Below are positions 7,761-17,064 of a stretch of DNA of 64,000 nt, piece after piece. Made by a program: the position numbers and the translations under genes. The DNA is from Pararhodobacter oceanensis. Its GTDB lineage: Bacteria; Pseudomonadota; Alphaproteobacteria; Rhodobacterales; Rhodobacteraceae. The stretch's first letter is position 1. The number at the start of each line of letters is the position of its first letter. The stretch lies in NCBI RefSeq assembly GCF_003076755.1, contig NZ_QDKM01000005.1, forward strand, positions 124,001 to 188,000. The letters run 5' to 3'. The notes under the pieces were generated by a model. That model ran no database searches. It saw only the letters and a list, made by a program, of their open reading frames with translations, and was not told the DNA's origin.

Positions 7761-9605
7761 GTGTATAAATTTTTCGAAAATCTGGTGGATCCCTATACCG
7801 ACTATGTCGAAGAGGACACGCCGCCGCGCCGTCTCTGGCCGTTTCTGCGCCGCTATATGGTGCCGTTTCGCAAGGTGTTTATCGTCACCGGCATTTTCTC
7901 GGTGATCACCGCTTTCGTCGAGATCGGCTTTCTGTGGTATCTGGGCCGCGTGGTCGATCTGCTCGAGGGCAGCGGTATCGACGGGTTCTGGGCCGAGAAT
8001 GGCGTCGAATTGATGATCGCCGCGCTGATCCTCCTGACCCTGCGGCCGCTGTTTCAGGTGATCAATGTCGGCCTGCTTAACAACGCGGTGCTGCCCAATT
8101 TTGGCACGCTGATCCGCTGGCGCGCGCATCGCCATGTGCTGCGCCAATCGGTCGGCTGGTTCGAGAATGATTTCGCCGGACGTATCGCCAACCGGATCAT
8201 GCAAACCCCGCCCGCCGCTGGCGAAGCGGTGTTCCAGATTTTTGACGCGCTGGGCTTTTCGCTGGCCTATATCATTGGTGCGGCGGTGCTGTTGATGGGC
8301 GCCGATCTGCGTCTGGTCTTGCCGCTGCTGGTCTGGCTGGCGCTCTATCTAGCGCTGATCCGCTGGACGATTGTCCGCGTCGGTCCGGCCTCGAAAGCCG
8401 CCTCGGATGCGCGTTCGGCGGTCACCGGCCGCGTGGTCGACGCCTATACCAACATCCATTCGGTGAAGCTGTTTGCGCAGGCCGATCATGAAAACGACTA
8501 CGCCCGCGAGGCGATCGAAAATGCGCGCGTCACCTTTCAGAAGGAAATGCGCATCTTTACCACGATGGACCTGTCGCTGGTCTTGCTGAACGGGTTTCTG
8601 ATCGTCTCGGTGGTCGGCTGGGCGATCCTGCTCTGGTCGACACAATCCGCGACGCTCGGCATTGTCGCGGCGGCGGCGTCGCTGGTGCTGCGGCTCAACG
8701 CGATGACCGGCTGGATCATGTGGGCGGTGAGCTCGTTCTTTCGCAACCTTGGCGTTGTCGCCGAGGGGATGGAGACCATCGCCCAGCCGGTGGAACTGGT
8801 CGATGCGCCAGAGGCGAAGCCGCTCGAGTTCCGCGCCGGTGAGATCGCCTTTCGGGACGTCAGCCACCACTATGGGCGCGGCTCGGGCGGGTTGCAGCAT
8901 GTGACATTAACCATCGCACCGGGTGAGAAGGTCGGGCTTGTCGGACGCTCGGGCGCGGGGAAATCGACCCTCGTTAAGTTGCTGCTGCGGTTTTACGACG
9001 TGGAACACGGGCGCATCGAGATTGACGGGCAGGATATCGCGCAGGTGACACAGGACAGTCTGCGCGCGCGCATCGGCATGGTGCAGCAAGACACCTCGCT
9101 GCTGCACCGTTCGGTGCGCGAGAACATCCTTTACGGCAGCCCCGAGGCCGGTGACGCGCAGATGCTCGATGCCTCGAAACGCGCCGAGGCGCATGAATTT
9201 ATCGAGACGCTCAGCGATGCCGAGGGGCGCACGGGCTATGACGCGCGGGTTGGCGAGCGCGGCGTGAAGCTGTCCGGCGGGCAGCGGCAACGGATCGCGA
9301 TTGCCCGCGTGGTGATGAAAGACGCGCCGATTCTGGTGCTCGATGAGGCCACCTCGGCGCTGGATTCCGAGGTTGAGGCGCAGATCCAGAGCACGCTTTA
9401 CGGTATGATGGAGGGCAAAACCGTGATCGCCATTGCCCACCGCCTGTCGACCATCGCGCGGATGGACCGGATCGTGGTGCTCGACGACGGTGGCATTGTC
9501 GAGGACGGCACGCATAACGATCTGATGGCGCAGAACGGGCTCTATGCCGCATTTTGGGCGCGCCAATCAGGCGGATTTATTGGAACGGACGAGGCGGCAG
9601 AATGA
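7761..9605 (+). CDS. ABC half-transporter (exporter type), first of a pair
   Basis: A 614-residue fused membrane and ATPase protein of the ABC exporter class. The first 330 residues carry about six membrane segments. The C-terminal ATPase has Walker A GRSGAGKST, the signature LSGGQRQR, Walker B ILVLDEATSALDSE and the switch His in AIAHRLSTIA, all intact. I prefer GTG 7761 because AAGGA lies eight bases before it; a TTG at 7734 is less likely. The next gene, a second half-transporter, overlaps by four bases (ATGA), so the pair probably forms a heterodimer. The substrate is unknown. Confidence 0.9.
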   Translation: MYKFFENLVDPYTDYVEEDTPPRRLWPFLRRYMVPFRKVFIVTGIFSVITAFVEIGFLWYLGRVVDLLEGSGIDGFWAENGVELMIAALILLTLRPLFQVINVGLLNNAVLPNFGTLIRWRAHRHVLRQSVGWFENDFAGRIANRIMQTPPAAGEAVFQIFDALGFSLAYIIGAAVLLMGADLRLVLPLLVWLALYLALIRWTIVRVGPASKAASDARSAVTGRVVDAYTNIHSVKLFAQADHENDYAREAIENARVTFQKEMRIFTTMDLSLVLLNGFLIVSVVGWAILLWSTQSATLGIVAAAASLVLRLNAMTGWIMWAVSSFFRNLGVVAEGMETIAQPVELVDAPEAKPLEFRAGEIAFRDVSHHYGRGSGGLQHVTLTIAPGEKVGLVGRSGAGKSTLVKLLLRFYDVEHGRIEIDGQDIAQVTQDSLRARIGMVQQDTSLLHRSVRENILYGSPEAGDAQMLDASKRAEAHEFIETLSDAEGRTGYDARVGERGVKLSGGQRQRIAIARVVMKDAPILVLDEATSALDSEVEAQIQSTLYGMMEGKTVIAIAHRLSTIARMDRIVVLDDGGIVEDGTHNDLMAQNGLYAAFWARQSGGFIGTDEAAE

Positions 9606-11455
9606 AGCTTTCACGGCTGATTAACCCATTTATGCAGGCCGAGGGACCGCCGCCGAACAGTCTGTGGCGGTTCTTTCGCTGGGCGCTCTCGGGCGCGGGG
9701 CGCGGCATATTGGTCGCCACGCTGATCTCTGCGGCGGCGGGCGTGGCCGAGGTTTTCGCGGCCTATATCATGGGCGAATTGATCGACGCGACCGCCACCG
9801 CACAGGTGGGCAATTTTGTCGCCGAGAACTGGCTGTTGTTAACCGTCTTTGCGGCGTTCTTCCTGCTGATCCGGCCGCTGACCTTCGGCCTGAGTTCGGC
9901 GGCGAATTTCGTCACCATCGCACCGAATGTCGAACCCTTGGTGCTGTCGCGGCTCAACCGCTGGACGATGGGGCAGGACATCGGGTTTTTCGACAATGAT
10001 TTCGCCGGTCGCATTGCCCAAAAGCAGATACAGGCGGCGCGGGCATTAACCGAGGTGATCTCGGAATCGATCAACACCGTGGCCTTCGCGCTGTCGACGC
10101 TGATCGGCTCGGCGGCGCTGGTCGGGATGATCGACTGGCGGCTTGGCGCGGTGCTCGGCGTCTGGTCGGTGGTCTATCTGTTCATGATCCGCCTGTTCAT
10201 GCCGCATATCCGCAAACGCTCGGGCGCACGGGCCGGGGCGCGGGCGATGGTCACCGGACAAGTGGTTGATACGATAACCAATATTCGCACCGTCAAACTG
10301 TTCGCCCATTCCCGCCATGAGGATCGCAATGCGCTGGAGGCGATGCAGGGCTACCGCGAAAAGGTGCTGTCTTTCGGCATTCTCTCGGCCAGTTTCCGCG
10401 TCACCTTGATGATCATCGCCGGCGTTCTGCCGGTCGCTCTGGTCGGTGGCACGCTGTATCTTTGGGCGCAGGGCGAGGCCTCGGCGGGGGCGATTGTCGC
10501 GGCGGGCGCGGTCTCGACGCGGTTGGCGCAGATGACGGGTTGGGTGTCGTTTACCTTGATGGCGATCTACGCCAATGTCGGCGAGGTCGAGGACGGCATG
10601 CGCACATTGACCGCCGCCCATGCGCTGACCGATGCGGAGACCGCGCGCGAAATGCCCTCGGTTCTGGGTGAAATCCGTTTCGAGGATGTGGGCTTTGCTT
10701 ACGGGCGGCGCTCGGGCGGGGTGGAGCATCTCGATTTAACCATTAAACCCGGCGAGCGGATCGGCATTGTCGGCGCCTCGGGGGCGGGGAAAACCACGCT
10801 GGTGGCACTGCTCTTGCGGCTTTACGACACCGAGGAAGGTCGCGTGATGATCGACGGGATCGACGTGCGCGATGTCACACAGGAAAGCCTGCGTCGCCAG
10901 ATCGGCATGGTCACGCAGGACACCGCGATGTTCAACCGCTCGGCCCGCGACAACATCCTTTACGGGCGCCCCGATGCCAGTGAGGCCGAGTTGATCGAGG
11001 CCGCGCGCGCCGCTGAAGCCGATGATTTCATTCAAGATCTCCGCGACGCGGCGGGGCGCGAGGGCTATGAGGCCCATCTGGGTGAACGCGGTGTGCGCTT
11101 GTCCGGCGGGCAGCGGCAGCGGATTGCCTTGGCCCGTGCGTTTTTGAAAGACGCGCCGATTCTGGTGCTGGATGAGGCCACATCGGCACTGGATTCCGAG
11201 GTTGAGGCGCAGATTCAGGAGGCGCTGACCCAGATCATGGCGGGGAAAACCGTGCTTGCGATTGCCCACCGCCTGTCGACGATTGCGAATATGGACCGCA
11301 TCATCGTGCTGGACGCGGGGCATATTGTCGAGCAAGGCACGCATGATGAATTGCTGGCGCAGGGCGGGCAATACGCGCGGTTCTGGTCGCGGCAATCGGG
11401 CGGGTTTCTGGGCACCGGCGAGGACGAAAACGCGGAAGAAGGCGAGACAGCGTGA
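9602..11455 (+). CDS. ABC half-transporter (exporter type), second of a pair
   Basis: A 617-residue partner of the preceding half-transporter, alike along its whole length. It has Walker A GASGAGKTT, signature LSGGQRQR, Walker B ILVLDEATSALDSE and AIAHRLSTIA. Both nucleotide sites look fully active, unlike heterodimeric exporters in which one site is degenerate. It starts at an ATG overlapping the previous stop and itself overlaps the next start (GTGA). The membrane half carries GQDIGFFDNDFAGRIAQKQI, the usual coupling region. The similarity suggests tandem duplication followed by divergence. Confidence 0.9.
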   Translation: MKLSRLINPFMQAEGPPPNSLWRFFRWALSGAGRGILVATLISAAAGVAEVFAAYIMGELIDATATAQVGNFVAENWLLLTVFAAFFLLIRPLTFGLSSAANFVTIAPNVEPLVLSRLNRWTMGQDIGFFDNDFAGRIAQKQIQAARALTEVISESINTVAFALSTLIGSAALVGMIDWRLGAVLGVWSVVYLFMIRLFMPHIRKRSGARAGARAMVTGQVVDTITNIRTVKLFAHSRHEDRNALEAMQGYREKVLSFGILSASFRVTLMIIAGVLPVALVGGTLYLWAQGEASAGAIVAAGAVSTRLAQMTGWVSFTLMAIYANVGEVEDGMRTLTAAHALTDAETAREMPSVLGEIRFEDVGFAYGRRSGGVEHLDLTIKPGERIGIVGASGAGKTTLVALLLRLYDTEEGRVMIDGIDVRDVTQESLRRQIGMVTQDTAMFNRSARDNILYGRPDASEAELIEAARAAEADDFIQDLRDAAGREGYEAHLGERGVRLSGGQRQRIALARAFLKDAPILVLDEATSALDSEVEAQIQEALTQIMAGKTVLAIAHRLSTIANMDRIIVLDAGHIVEQGTHDELLAQGGQYARFWSRQSGGFLGTGEDENAEEGETA

Positions 11456-11877
11456 CGGATTTGGAGACAGTGAGCGCGGCGGATTTCGGGCGCGGTTTGC
11501 GCGGGTTGGGCGTCAACCTGCTGCTGCGCGATCTGCGCGGCATGGCGCAGTTTCTGCAGGAGTGTTTCGGCCTGACGATCCACCGGCTCAGCGATGATTT
11601 CGCCCTCGCCAGATACGGCGAGGTTCTGGTGCAATTGCATTCCGACGGGACATTCGCCGCGCATCCGTTAACCAATCTACTGCCCGAAAACCCGCCACGC
11701 GGGGCGGGGGTGCAGCTTTATCTTTTCGGGCTTGATCCCGATGCCTGTTGCGCGCGTGCCGAACCCGCCGGTGGCATGGTGATCGAACCGCCCGCCGACA
11801 AACCCCACGGGTTGCGCGAGGCGACGATTCTGGCGCCCGAAGGCTATGCGTTTTCGCCTGCCGTGGCGCTGACATGA
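11452..11877 (+). CDS. VOC (glyoxalase/bleomycin-resistance) superfamily protein
   Basis: A 141-residue protein with the paired beta-alpha-beta-beta-beta units of the vicinal oxygen chelate fold. The first unit is LGVNLLLRDLRGMAQFLQEC to VLVQLHSDG; the second is VQLYLFGLDPDACCARAEPA to EGYAFSPA. These proteins are metal-dependent lyases, dioxygenases or drug binders; which applies here is not visible. It starts at GTG overlapping the ABC gene stop by four bases and overlaps the following gene by four, so it belongs to the same transcript. Confidence 0.72.
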   Translation: MTDLETVSAADFGRGLRGLGVNLLLRDLRGMAQFLQECFGLTIHRLSDDFALARYGEVLVQLHSDGTFAAHPLTNLLPENPPRGAGVQLYLFGLDPDACCARAEPAGGMVIEPPADKPHGLREATILAPEGYAFSPAVALT

Positions 11878-13082
11878 TCACCATCGAGCGCCTCAATCTG
11901 CGCGCCGAGGGCGTGGCGCAGGGTGTCACCGTGGCGCGCGCCTTGCCCGGCGAGGCGGTCGAGGGCGCGGAAGACAGCGGACGTATCGCGCAGCCGCGAA
12001 TATTGCAGCCGTCACCGCAACGGGTCGCGGCGCCCTGCAAGCACTACAAAGCCTGCGGCGGTTGTGCGTTGATGCATGCCAGCGACGCATTTGTCGCGGA
12101 ATGGAAGCAGGATGTGGTGCGGCATGCGCTGGCCTTGCAGAGCATCGAGGCCGCGTTCCGCCCGATCCTGACCTCGCCACCCCGCAGCCGCCGCCGCGCC
12201 ACGCTGGCCGGACGGCGGTTGAAATCGGCCGCGCTGGTCGGGTTTCACGCCCGCGCCTCGGACACGGTGACGGCGATCCCCGACTGCCAATTGCTCGACC
12301 CGGCGTTGATCGCCATGATCCCCGCGCTCGAGGCATTGGTCGCGCTGGGGGGCTCGCGCAAGGGTGAGGTGAAACTGACCGTCACCCTATTTGATCAGGG
12401 GGTCGAAGTGGCGGCAAGCGGCGGCAAGCCGTTGGACAATGCGCTGCGCATGGGGCTGCCGCAGATCGCCGGACAATATGGCGTGGCGCGTCTGGCATGG
12501 GACGGCGAGGTGCTGTTGCAGTCTGAGCCGCCCAGCCTGCCGATGGGCGCGGCAAAAGTCTCGCCGCCGCCGGGGGCGTTTTTGCAGGCCACGGCGCATG
12601 GTGAAGCCAGCCTGTTGCGCGCGGTCCGCGAGGCGGTGGGCGAGGCGCGCTCGGTCGCCGATCTCTTTGCCGGTTGCGGCACGTTTTCTTTGCCGCTGGC
12701 CAAGAATGCCGAGGTTCTGGCGGTGGAGGGCGCGGCGGAGATGTTGGCATCGCTCGATCTCGGCTGGCGCAATGCCACGGGGCTGAAGCGGATCACCACC
12801 GAGACGCGCGACCTCTTTCGCCGCCCGCTGTTGCCCGATGAATTGGCAGCATTTGACGCGGTGGTGATCGACCCGCCGCGCGCCGGTGCTGAGGCGCAGA
12901 CCGCGGAACTCGCGGCCTCTGGCGTGCCGGTGATCGCCTTTGTCAGCTGCAATCCGGTGACATTCGCGCGCGACGCAAAGACCCTTGTCAGCGCCGGTTA
13001 TCTGTTGGATTGGGTGCAGGTGGTTGACCAGTTCCGCTGGTCTGCCCATGTGGAACTTGCAGCGCGGTTCACGCTGACCTGA
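11874..13082 (+). CDS. Class I RNA methyltransferase, RlmD/TrmA family (iron-sulfur type)
   Basis: A 402-residue 23S rRNA or tRNA uridine-5 methyltransferase. An N-terminal TRAM-like strand region is followed by a cysteine cluster (Cys55, Cys61, Cys64 in APCKHYKACGGC, and Cys138) matching the iron-sulfur site of RlmD. The SAM site reads VADLFAGCGTFSLPLA. The catalytic parts are VIDPPRAGAEAQ and FVSCNPVTFARD with nucleophile Cys359. It starts at an ATG overlapping the VOC gene stop. Which uridine it modifies cannot be told. Confidence 0.87.
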   Translation: MITIERLNLRAEGVAQGVTVARALPGEAVEGAEDSGRIAQPRILQPSPQRVAAPCKHYKACGGCALMHASDAFVAEWKQDVVRHALALQSIEAAFRPILTSPPRSRRRATLAGRRLKSAALVGFHARASDTVTAIPDCQLLDPALIAMIPALEALVALGGSRKGEVKLTVTLFDQGVEVAASGGKPLDNALRMGLPQIAGQYGVARLAWDGEVLLQSEPPSLPMGAAKVSPPPGAFLQATAHGEASLLRAVREAVGEARSVADLFAGCGTFSLPLAKNAEVLAVEGAAEMLASLDLGWRNATGLKRITTETRDLFRRPLLPDELAAFDAVVIDPPRAGAEAQTAELAASGVPVIAFVSCNPVTFARDAKTLVSAGYLLDWVQVVDQFRWSAHVELAARFTLT

Positions 13083-13097
13083 GGGCTACCCGAGATT

Positions 13098-13871
13098 ATG
13101 ACAATTCGACAGAAAGTGGCGGCATTTATCGACCGTCCGATCGTGCAAAACACGGTGATCGCGGTGATTCTGTTCAACGCGGTGCTCTTGGGGTTGGAAA
13201 CCTCGCAGCCGGTGATGGATGTCGCGGGGCCGCTGATCTTGGCGCTGGATACCGCCTGTCTGGCGGTCTTTGTCATCGAGCTGGCGCTGAAGCTTTACGC
13301 CAAGCGGCTGCGGTTTTTCCGCTCGGGCTGGAACCTGTTTGATTTTATCATTGTCGGCATTGCGCTGTTGCCTTTTGCCCATGGATTCAGCGTGTTGCGG
13401 GCCCTGCGCGTATTGCGGCTTTTGCGCGTGGTCTCGGTCGCGCCCAGCCTGCGACGGGTGGTCGAGGGCTTCATCCGCGCGGTGCCCGGCATGGGGTCGG
13501 TGTTCCTGCTGATGGCGATGATTTTCTACATCGCGGCGGTGATGGCGACCAAGCTGTTCGGCAGCGCTTTCCCCGAATGGTTCGGCGATCTCGGCGGCGC
13601 GGCCTATTCGCTGTTCCAGATCATGACGCTGGAAAGCTGGTCGATGGGGATCGTGCGGCCGGTGATGGAGGTCTATCCCTACGCCTGGCTGTTTTTCGTG
13701 CCGTTTATCGTGGTCACGACCTTTGCGGTGGTGAACCTGCTGGTCGGCCTGATCGTCAACTCGATGCAAGAGGCGCATGATCAGGAAAACAATGAGCGCA
13801 CCGATGTTTACCGCGACGAGGTTCTGGCGCGGTTGCAGGCGATCGAGGCCAAGCTGCAGGCCCGCGATTGA
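13098..13871 (+). CDS. Voltage-gated sodium channel, NaChBac/Nav type
   Basis: A 257-residue single-domain six-segment channel that would form a homotetramer. The voltage sensor S4 carries four arginines at every third position (Arg101, 104, 107, 110). The pore filter is TLESWS at residues 177-182, which in bacterial Nav channels gives sodium selectivity. S6 (VVNLLVGLIVNSMQE) is followed by a charged C-terminal helix (238-257) like the coiled coil of NaChBac-type channels. It follows the methyltransferase by 15 bases and ends convergent to the PP2C regulator. In marine bacteria such channels are linked to motility and pH responses. Confidence 0.93.
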   Translation: MTIRQKVAAFIDRPIVQNTVIAVILFNAVLLGLETSQPVMDVAGPLILALDTACLAVFVIELALKLYAKRLRFFRSGWNLFDFIIVGIALLPFAHGFSVLRALRVLRLLRVVSVAPSLRRVVEGFIRAVPGMGSVFLLMAMIFYIAAVMATKLFGSAFPEWFGDLGGAAYSLFQIMTLESWSMGIVRPVMEVYPYAWLFFVPFIVVTTFAVVNLLVGLIVNSMQEAHDQENNERTDVYRDEVLARLQAIEAKLQARD

Positions 13872-13892
13872 ACGGGGCAGGGTGGCGGTGGA

Positions 13893-15176
13893 TTACGCCA
13901 CCTCCCCCGCGGGCCCATCATATTCAAACAGCGCATAGCTGATATCGTCGGGGAAATCCTCGGAGTCGTGCCAAGTTGCCAGTTCCCACATTAGCGCCTC
14001 GAGTAGCGCATTGCCGCGCAGATCAGCAAGCCGCGTGAGGATGCGGTTGAGCCTCTCATGGCCCAGTTCTTCCTGTTGCGGGTTGGGGCATTCGGTGACC
14101 CCGTCCGAGACCAGAATCAGCCGCTCACCGGGTTGTAGAGTGGTTTCAAAGCCGAAATATTCCGCCCCTTCCAGCAGGCCGACCGGCAGCCCGCCTTGGC
14201 CCAGAATGGTGACGCTGCCATCGGCATGTTGCAGCAGCGGATGCGGGTGTCCGGCCTGCACCAGCCGCAGCTTGCCATTGGTGCGATTGATCTCGGCATA
14301 GGCGAGGGTGGCGTAGCGGTCGGTCTCGATCTCGCCGAGCATCAGCTCATTCATCACCTTGGCGACCTGCGCCGGTGCCCGCCCCATCGGCCCGTCCGGC
14401 CCGTGTTCAACGGCGATATTGTGATCCGAAGAGGCGCCCGACAGCAGCCCCGAGAGCCGCGCGGTCAAGAGCGCCGAGGCGACCCCATGGCCCGAGACAT
14501 CAAAGCCATACATGCCGGTCAGTTCCGGCGTGATCTCGAAAAATCCGACCATATCGCCGCCGACATGCCCCGAGGGCCGCAGCATCACGCTGATCGCGCC
14601 GGTGTCATAACGGTGATGCGGTTCGCGCAGCAGGGATTGTTGCAAATTGCGCGCATCGACCAGATCTCGATCCAGCGCCGCATAGAGGTTGCGCAGCTTG
14701 ACCAGCGTGTCGGTGAGCAATTCATTGTTACCACGCAGGGCGCGTTCCATCGCCAAAACCCGCTCACCAGCTTTGATTCGGGCGCGCAATTCCCCCGAAT
14801 CAACCGGTTTTGCCAGATAGTCATCGGCGCCGACCTCAAGCCCTTCGGCGACTGCGGCCTTGTCGGATTTCGAGGTCAGAAGGATGAAATAGGTATAACG
14901 CTCACTGTCCTGCTGGCGCAGGGTGCGGCAGAATTCAATGCCGTTCATCCCCGGCATCATCCAGTCGGAGAGGACCAGATCAATCTCATGTTTGGCAATG
15001 ATTTCCAGTGCTTGCGCGCCGGACTCTGCCTGATGGACACAATAGCCCCATTTGCGCAGACCGGCGGCCAGCACCAAACGTTGGGCGCGGGAATCATCGA
15101 CCACAAGCACATTGCGGATCGCCTGTCCCGAAGCGATCGGGTCGAGCGTGGGAAGTTCTGCAGCATAGGGCAACAC
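13893..15176 (-). CDS. Response regulator with PP2C (SpoIIE) phosphatase output
   Basis: This 427-residue protein joins an N-terminal receiver domain (residues 20-140; phospho-acceptor Asp71 in VLSDWMMPGMNG, Lys in YLAKPVD) to a helical linker and a C-terminal PP2C-type serine phosphatase. The phosphatase shows the metal-binding motifs GHVGGDMV, YGFDVSGHGVAS and LILVSDGVTE. This is the RsbU-like design that dephosphorylates an anti-anti-sigma factor. RbaY of Rhodobacter capsulatus, part of a partner-switching system affecting gene transfer agent, has the same domain order. I place the start at GTG 15176, with AAAGG eight bases before it. It is divergent from an HPt gene. A GGTGGCG/CGCCACC stem overlaps its stop. 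Confidence 0.9.
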   Translation of the reverse strand: MLPYAAELPTLDPIASGQAIRNVLVVDDSRAQRLVLAAGLRKWGYCVHQAESGAQALEIIAKHEIDLVLSDWMMPGMNGIEFCRTLRQQDSERYTYFILLTSKSDKAAVAEGLEVGADDYLAKPVDSGELRARIKAGERVLAMERALRGNNELLTDTLVKLRNLYAALDRDLVDARNLQQSLLREPHHRYDTGAISVMLRPSGHVGGDMVGFFEITPELTGMYGFDVSGHGVASALLTARLSGLLSGASSDHNIAVEHGPDGPMGRAPAQVAKVMNELMLGEIETDRYATLAYAEINRTNGKLRLVQAGHPHPLLQHADGSVTILGQGGLPVGLLEGAEYFGFETTLQPGERLILVSDGVTECPNPQQEELGHERLNRILTRLADLRGNALLEALMWELATWHDSEDFPDDISYALFEYDGPAGEVA

Positions 15177-15323
15177 AAAAAGAACCTTTGATAAGTTAAC
15201 TGTTAGTTTGGCGCAGGGCGTCTTAAGATTTACTGAACGCAAAAATTGTTTTTATTTGGACATTCGCGTTAAGAACCGGTTAGGCGGTTGCGCGCATACT
15301 CGGACAGCAGCCAAGGGGGTGGC

Positions 15324-15650
15324 ATGATTGACTGGTCGCATATTGATGAATTGAAGCAGGATATGGAGGACGCCTTTGACGAGGTGGTCGAGGCCTTCCT
15401 GCTGGAGGCCAGCGACGGCGTGGCACGGCTGGAGGCTACGGTTCCGGCACAAACTCTGGCGGCGGATCTGCATTTTCTGCGCGGCGCGGCACTGAACCTC
15501 GGGTTTGCCGAGTTCGCCGCGCTTTGCGGTGAGGGCGAGGCGCAGGCCAATGCCGGGCAGGCGGCACAGGTGGATCTTGCGGCGATCCGCGCCAGTTTCG
15601 AAGCCTCGCGGCAGGCGCTGGCCAGCGGTCTGCGCACCCGCGCCGCCTAG
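15324..15650 (+). CDS. Histidine phosphotransfer (HPt) domain protein
   Basis: A 108-residue stand-alone HPt protein, a relay that carries phosphate between receiver domains. The signature ADLHFLRGAALNLGF places the phospho-accepting histidine at His50 and matches the HxLKGxxxxLG pattern of HPt domains. The start ATG 15324 has AAGGGGG about five bases upstream. Its divergent neighbour is a receiver-PP2C protein whose Asp71 is a natural partner; that pairing is inferred from position only. No histidine kinase gene lies nearby. Confidence 0.85.
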   Translation: MIDWSHIDELKQDMEDAFDEVVEAFLLEASDGVARLEATVPAQTLAADLHFLRGAALNLGFAEFAALCGEGEAQANAGQAAQVDLAAIRASFEASRQALASGLRTRAA

Positions 15651-15703
15651 GCAGGCGCGTTCAGGGCTGGGGTGCGCTATGATGTGGGCGTGCAGCTTAG
15701 GCG

Positions 15704-16951
15704 TCAGACCAGCACATTGGCCAAGGTCTCGTCATCGGTGATATCGCGGTATTGAAAGCCACGGTCCTGCATACGCTGATAGAGCGCGTCGAAATTGGCC
15801 GATTCGCTGGTCTCAATGCCGATCAGCACCGAGCCGAAGTTGCGCGCCGATTTCTTCAGGTATTCAAACCGCGCGATATCATCCTCGGGGCCCAGCATTT
15901 CCAGAAACTCGCGCAGCGCACCGGGGCGTTGTGGCAGGCGCAGGATGAAATATTTCTTCTGGCCGGAATAGCGCATCGCGCGTTCCTTGACCTCGGGCAG
16001 GCGCTCGAAGTCGAAATTCCCGCCCGAGGTCACGCAGACCACGGATTTGCCGCGAATGTCCTCGGCGAGATCGGTCAACACATCGACCGAGAGCGCACCG
16101 GCAGGCTCGAGCACGATCCCCTCGGCGTTGAGCATTTCCAGCATCGTCACGCAGATCCGGTCTTCGGGCGCCAGATACACTTGCGCAGGCGTGACATCGG
16201 CCAGCGCTGCAAAGGGGCGTTCGCCCAGTCGCGCCACCGCAGCGCCATCGACGAAGCTGTCAACGCTGTCCAATGTGACCGGCGCACCCTTGGCCAGCGC
16301 GGCGGTGAGGCTGGCGCCGCCCAGAGGCTCGACAAAGCGGAATTCGGTGGCGAGATCGCGGGCTTTGAAATAGCCGCGCAGCCCCGCCGCCAAGCCGCCA
16401 CCGCCCACCGGCAGCACGATCATATCCGGCGCATGGCCCAGTTGATCGAGGATTTCGGCGGCGATACTGGCTTGCCCCTCGATCACATCCGCATCGTCAA
16501 AGGGCGAGAGGAAATGCCCGCCCGCCTCGGCGCAATAGTCCTGCGCGGCGCTCAGCGCATGGTCGAAATAATCGCCGATCAGCCGGATCTCGACCATGCC
16601 GCCGCCAAACACATTGGTCTTGTCGATCTTTTGCTTGGGCGTGGTCACGGGCATGAAAATCACCCCGCGACGGCCAAAGTGACGACAGGCAAAGGCCACC
16701 CCCTGCGCGTGGTTTCCGGCCGAAGCGCAGACGAAAATCTCCTGCTCGGGGGTCTGTTCCAGCACCTTGCGCATGGCATTGAACGCGCCGCGGATTTTAT
16801 ACGAGCGCACCGGCGTCAGATCCTCGCGCTTGAGCCAGATATCGGCGCCAAAGCGGGTCGAGAGATAGGCGTTGCGCTGCAGCGGTGTCTGGTCAAACAG
16901 CGCGCGCAATTGGCGGGTGGCGGTCTCGGCGGAGTGGATGATGTCGCTCAT
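15704..16951 (-). CDS. ilvA: Threonine ammonia-lyase
   Basis: This PLP enzyme converts threonine to 2-oxobutanoate, the first step toward isoleucine. The 415-residue protein has the PLP-lysine motif VRSYKIRGAFNAM, the CASAGNHAQGVAF loop and the glycine-rich phosphate site PVGGGGLAAGL. A C-terminal ACT-like regulatory part is present (KYFILRLPQRPGALREFLEM). It is shorter than the enterobacterial enzyme, having one regulatory unit rather than two. I chose ATG 16951 (MSDIIHSAE) as the start of conserved sequence. It is not linked to the other ilv gene in the window (ilvE, 53 kb). Confidence 0.93.
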   Translation of the reverse strand: MSDIIHSAETATRQLRALFDQTPLQRNAYLSTRFGADIWLKREDLTPVRSYKIRGAFNAMRKVLEQTPEQEIFVCASAGNHAQGVAFACRHFGRRGVIFMPVTTPKQKIDKTNVFGGGMVEIRLIGDYFDHALSAAQDYCAEAGGHFLSPFDDADVIEGQASIAAEILDQLGHAPDMIVLPVGGGGLAAGLRGYFKARDLATEFRFVEPLGGASLTAALAKGAPVTLDSVDSFVDGAAVARLGERPFAALADVTPAQVYLAPEDRICVTMLEMLNAEGIVLEPAGALSVDVLTDLAEDIRGKSVVCVTSGGNFDFERLPEVKERAMRYSGQKKYFILRLPQRPGALREFLEMLGPEDDIARFEYLKKSARNFGSVLIGIETSESANFDALYQRMQDRGFQYRDITDDETLANVLV

Positions 16952-17064
16952 CCCGAACAGATAGCGCCCGCGCGACGGATTGAAAACGATCAACTTGTAA
17001 TTAGCCCCCTGCCATGAGGCCGAATGCTCGTGTATCAAGGGCAGAACTTGGGTTGGAACCGTGC

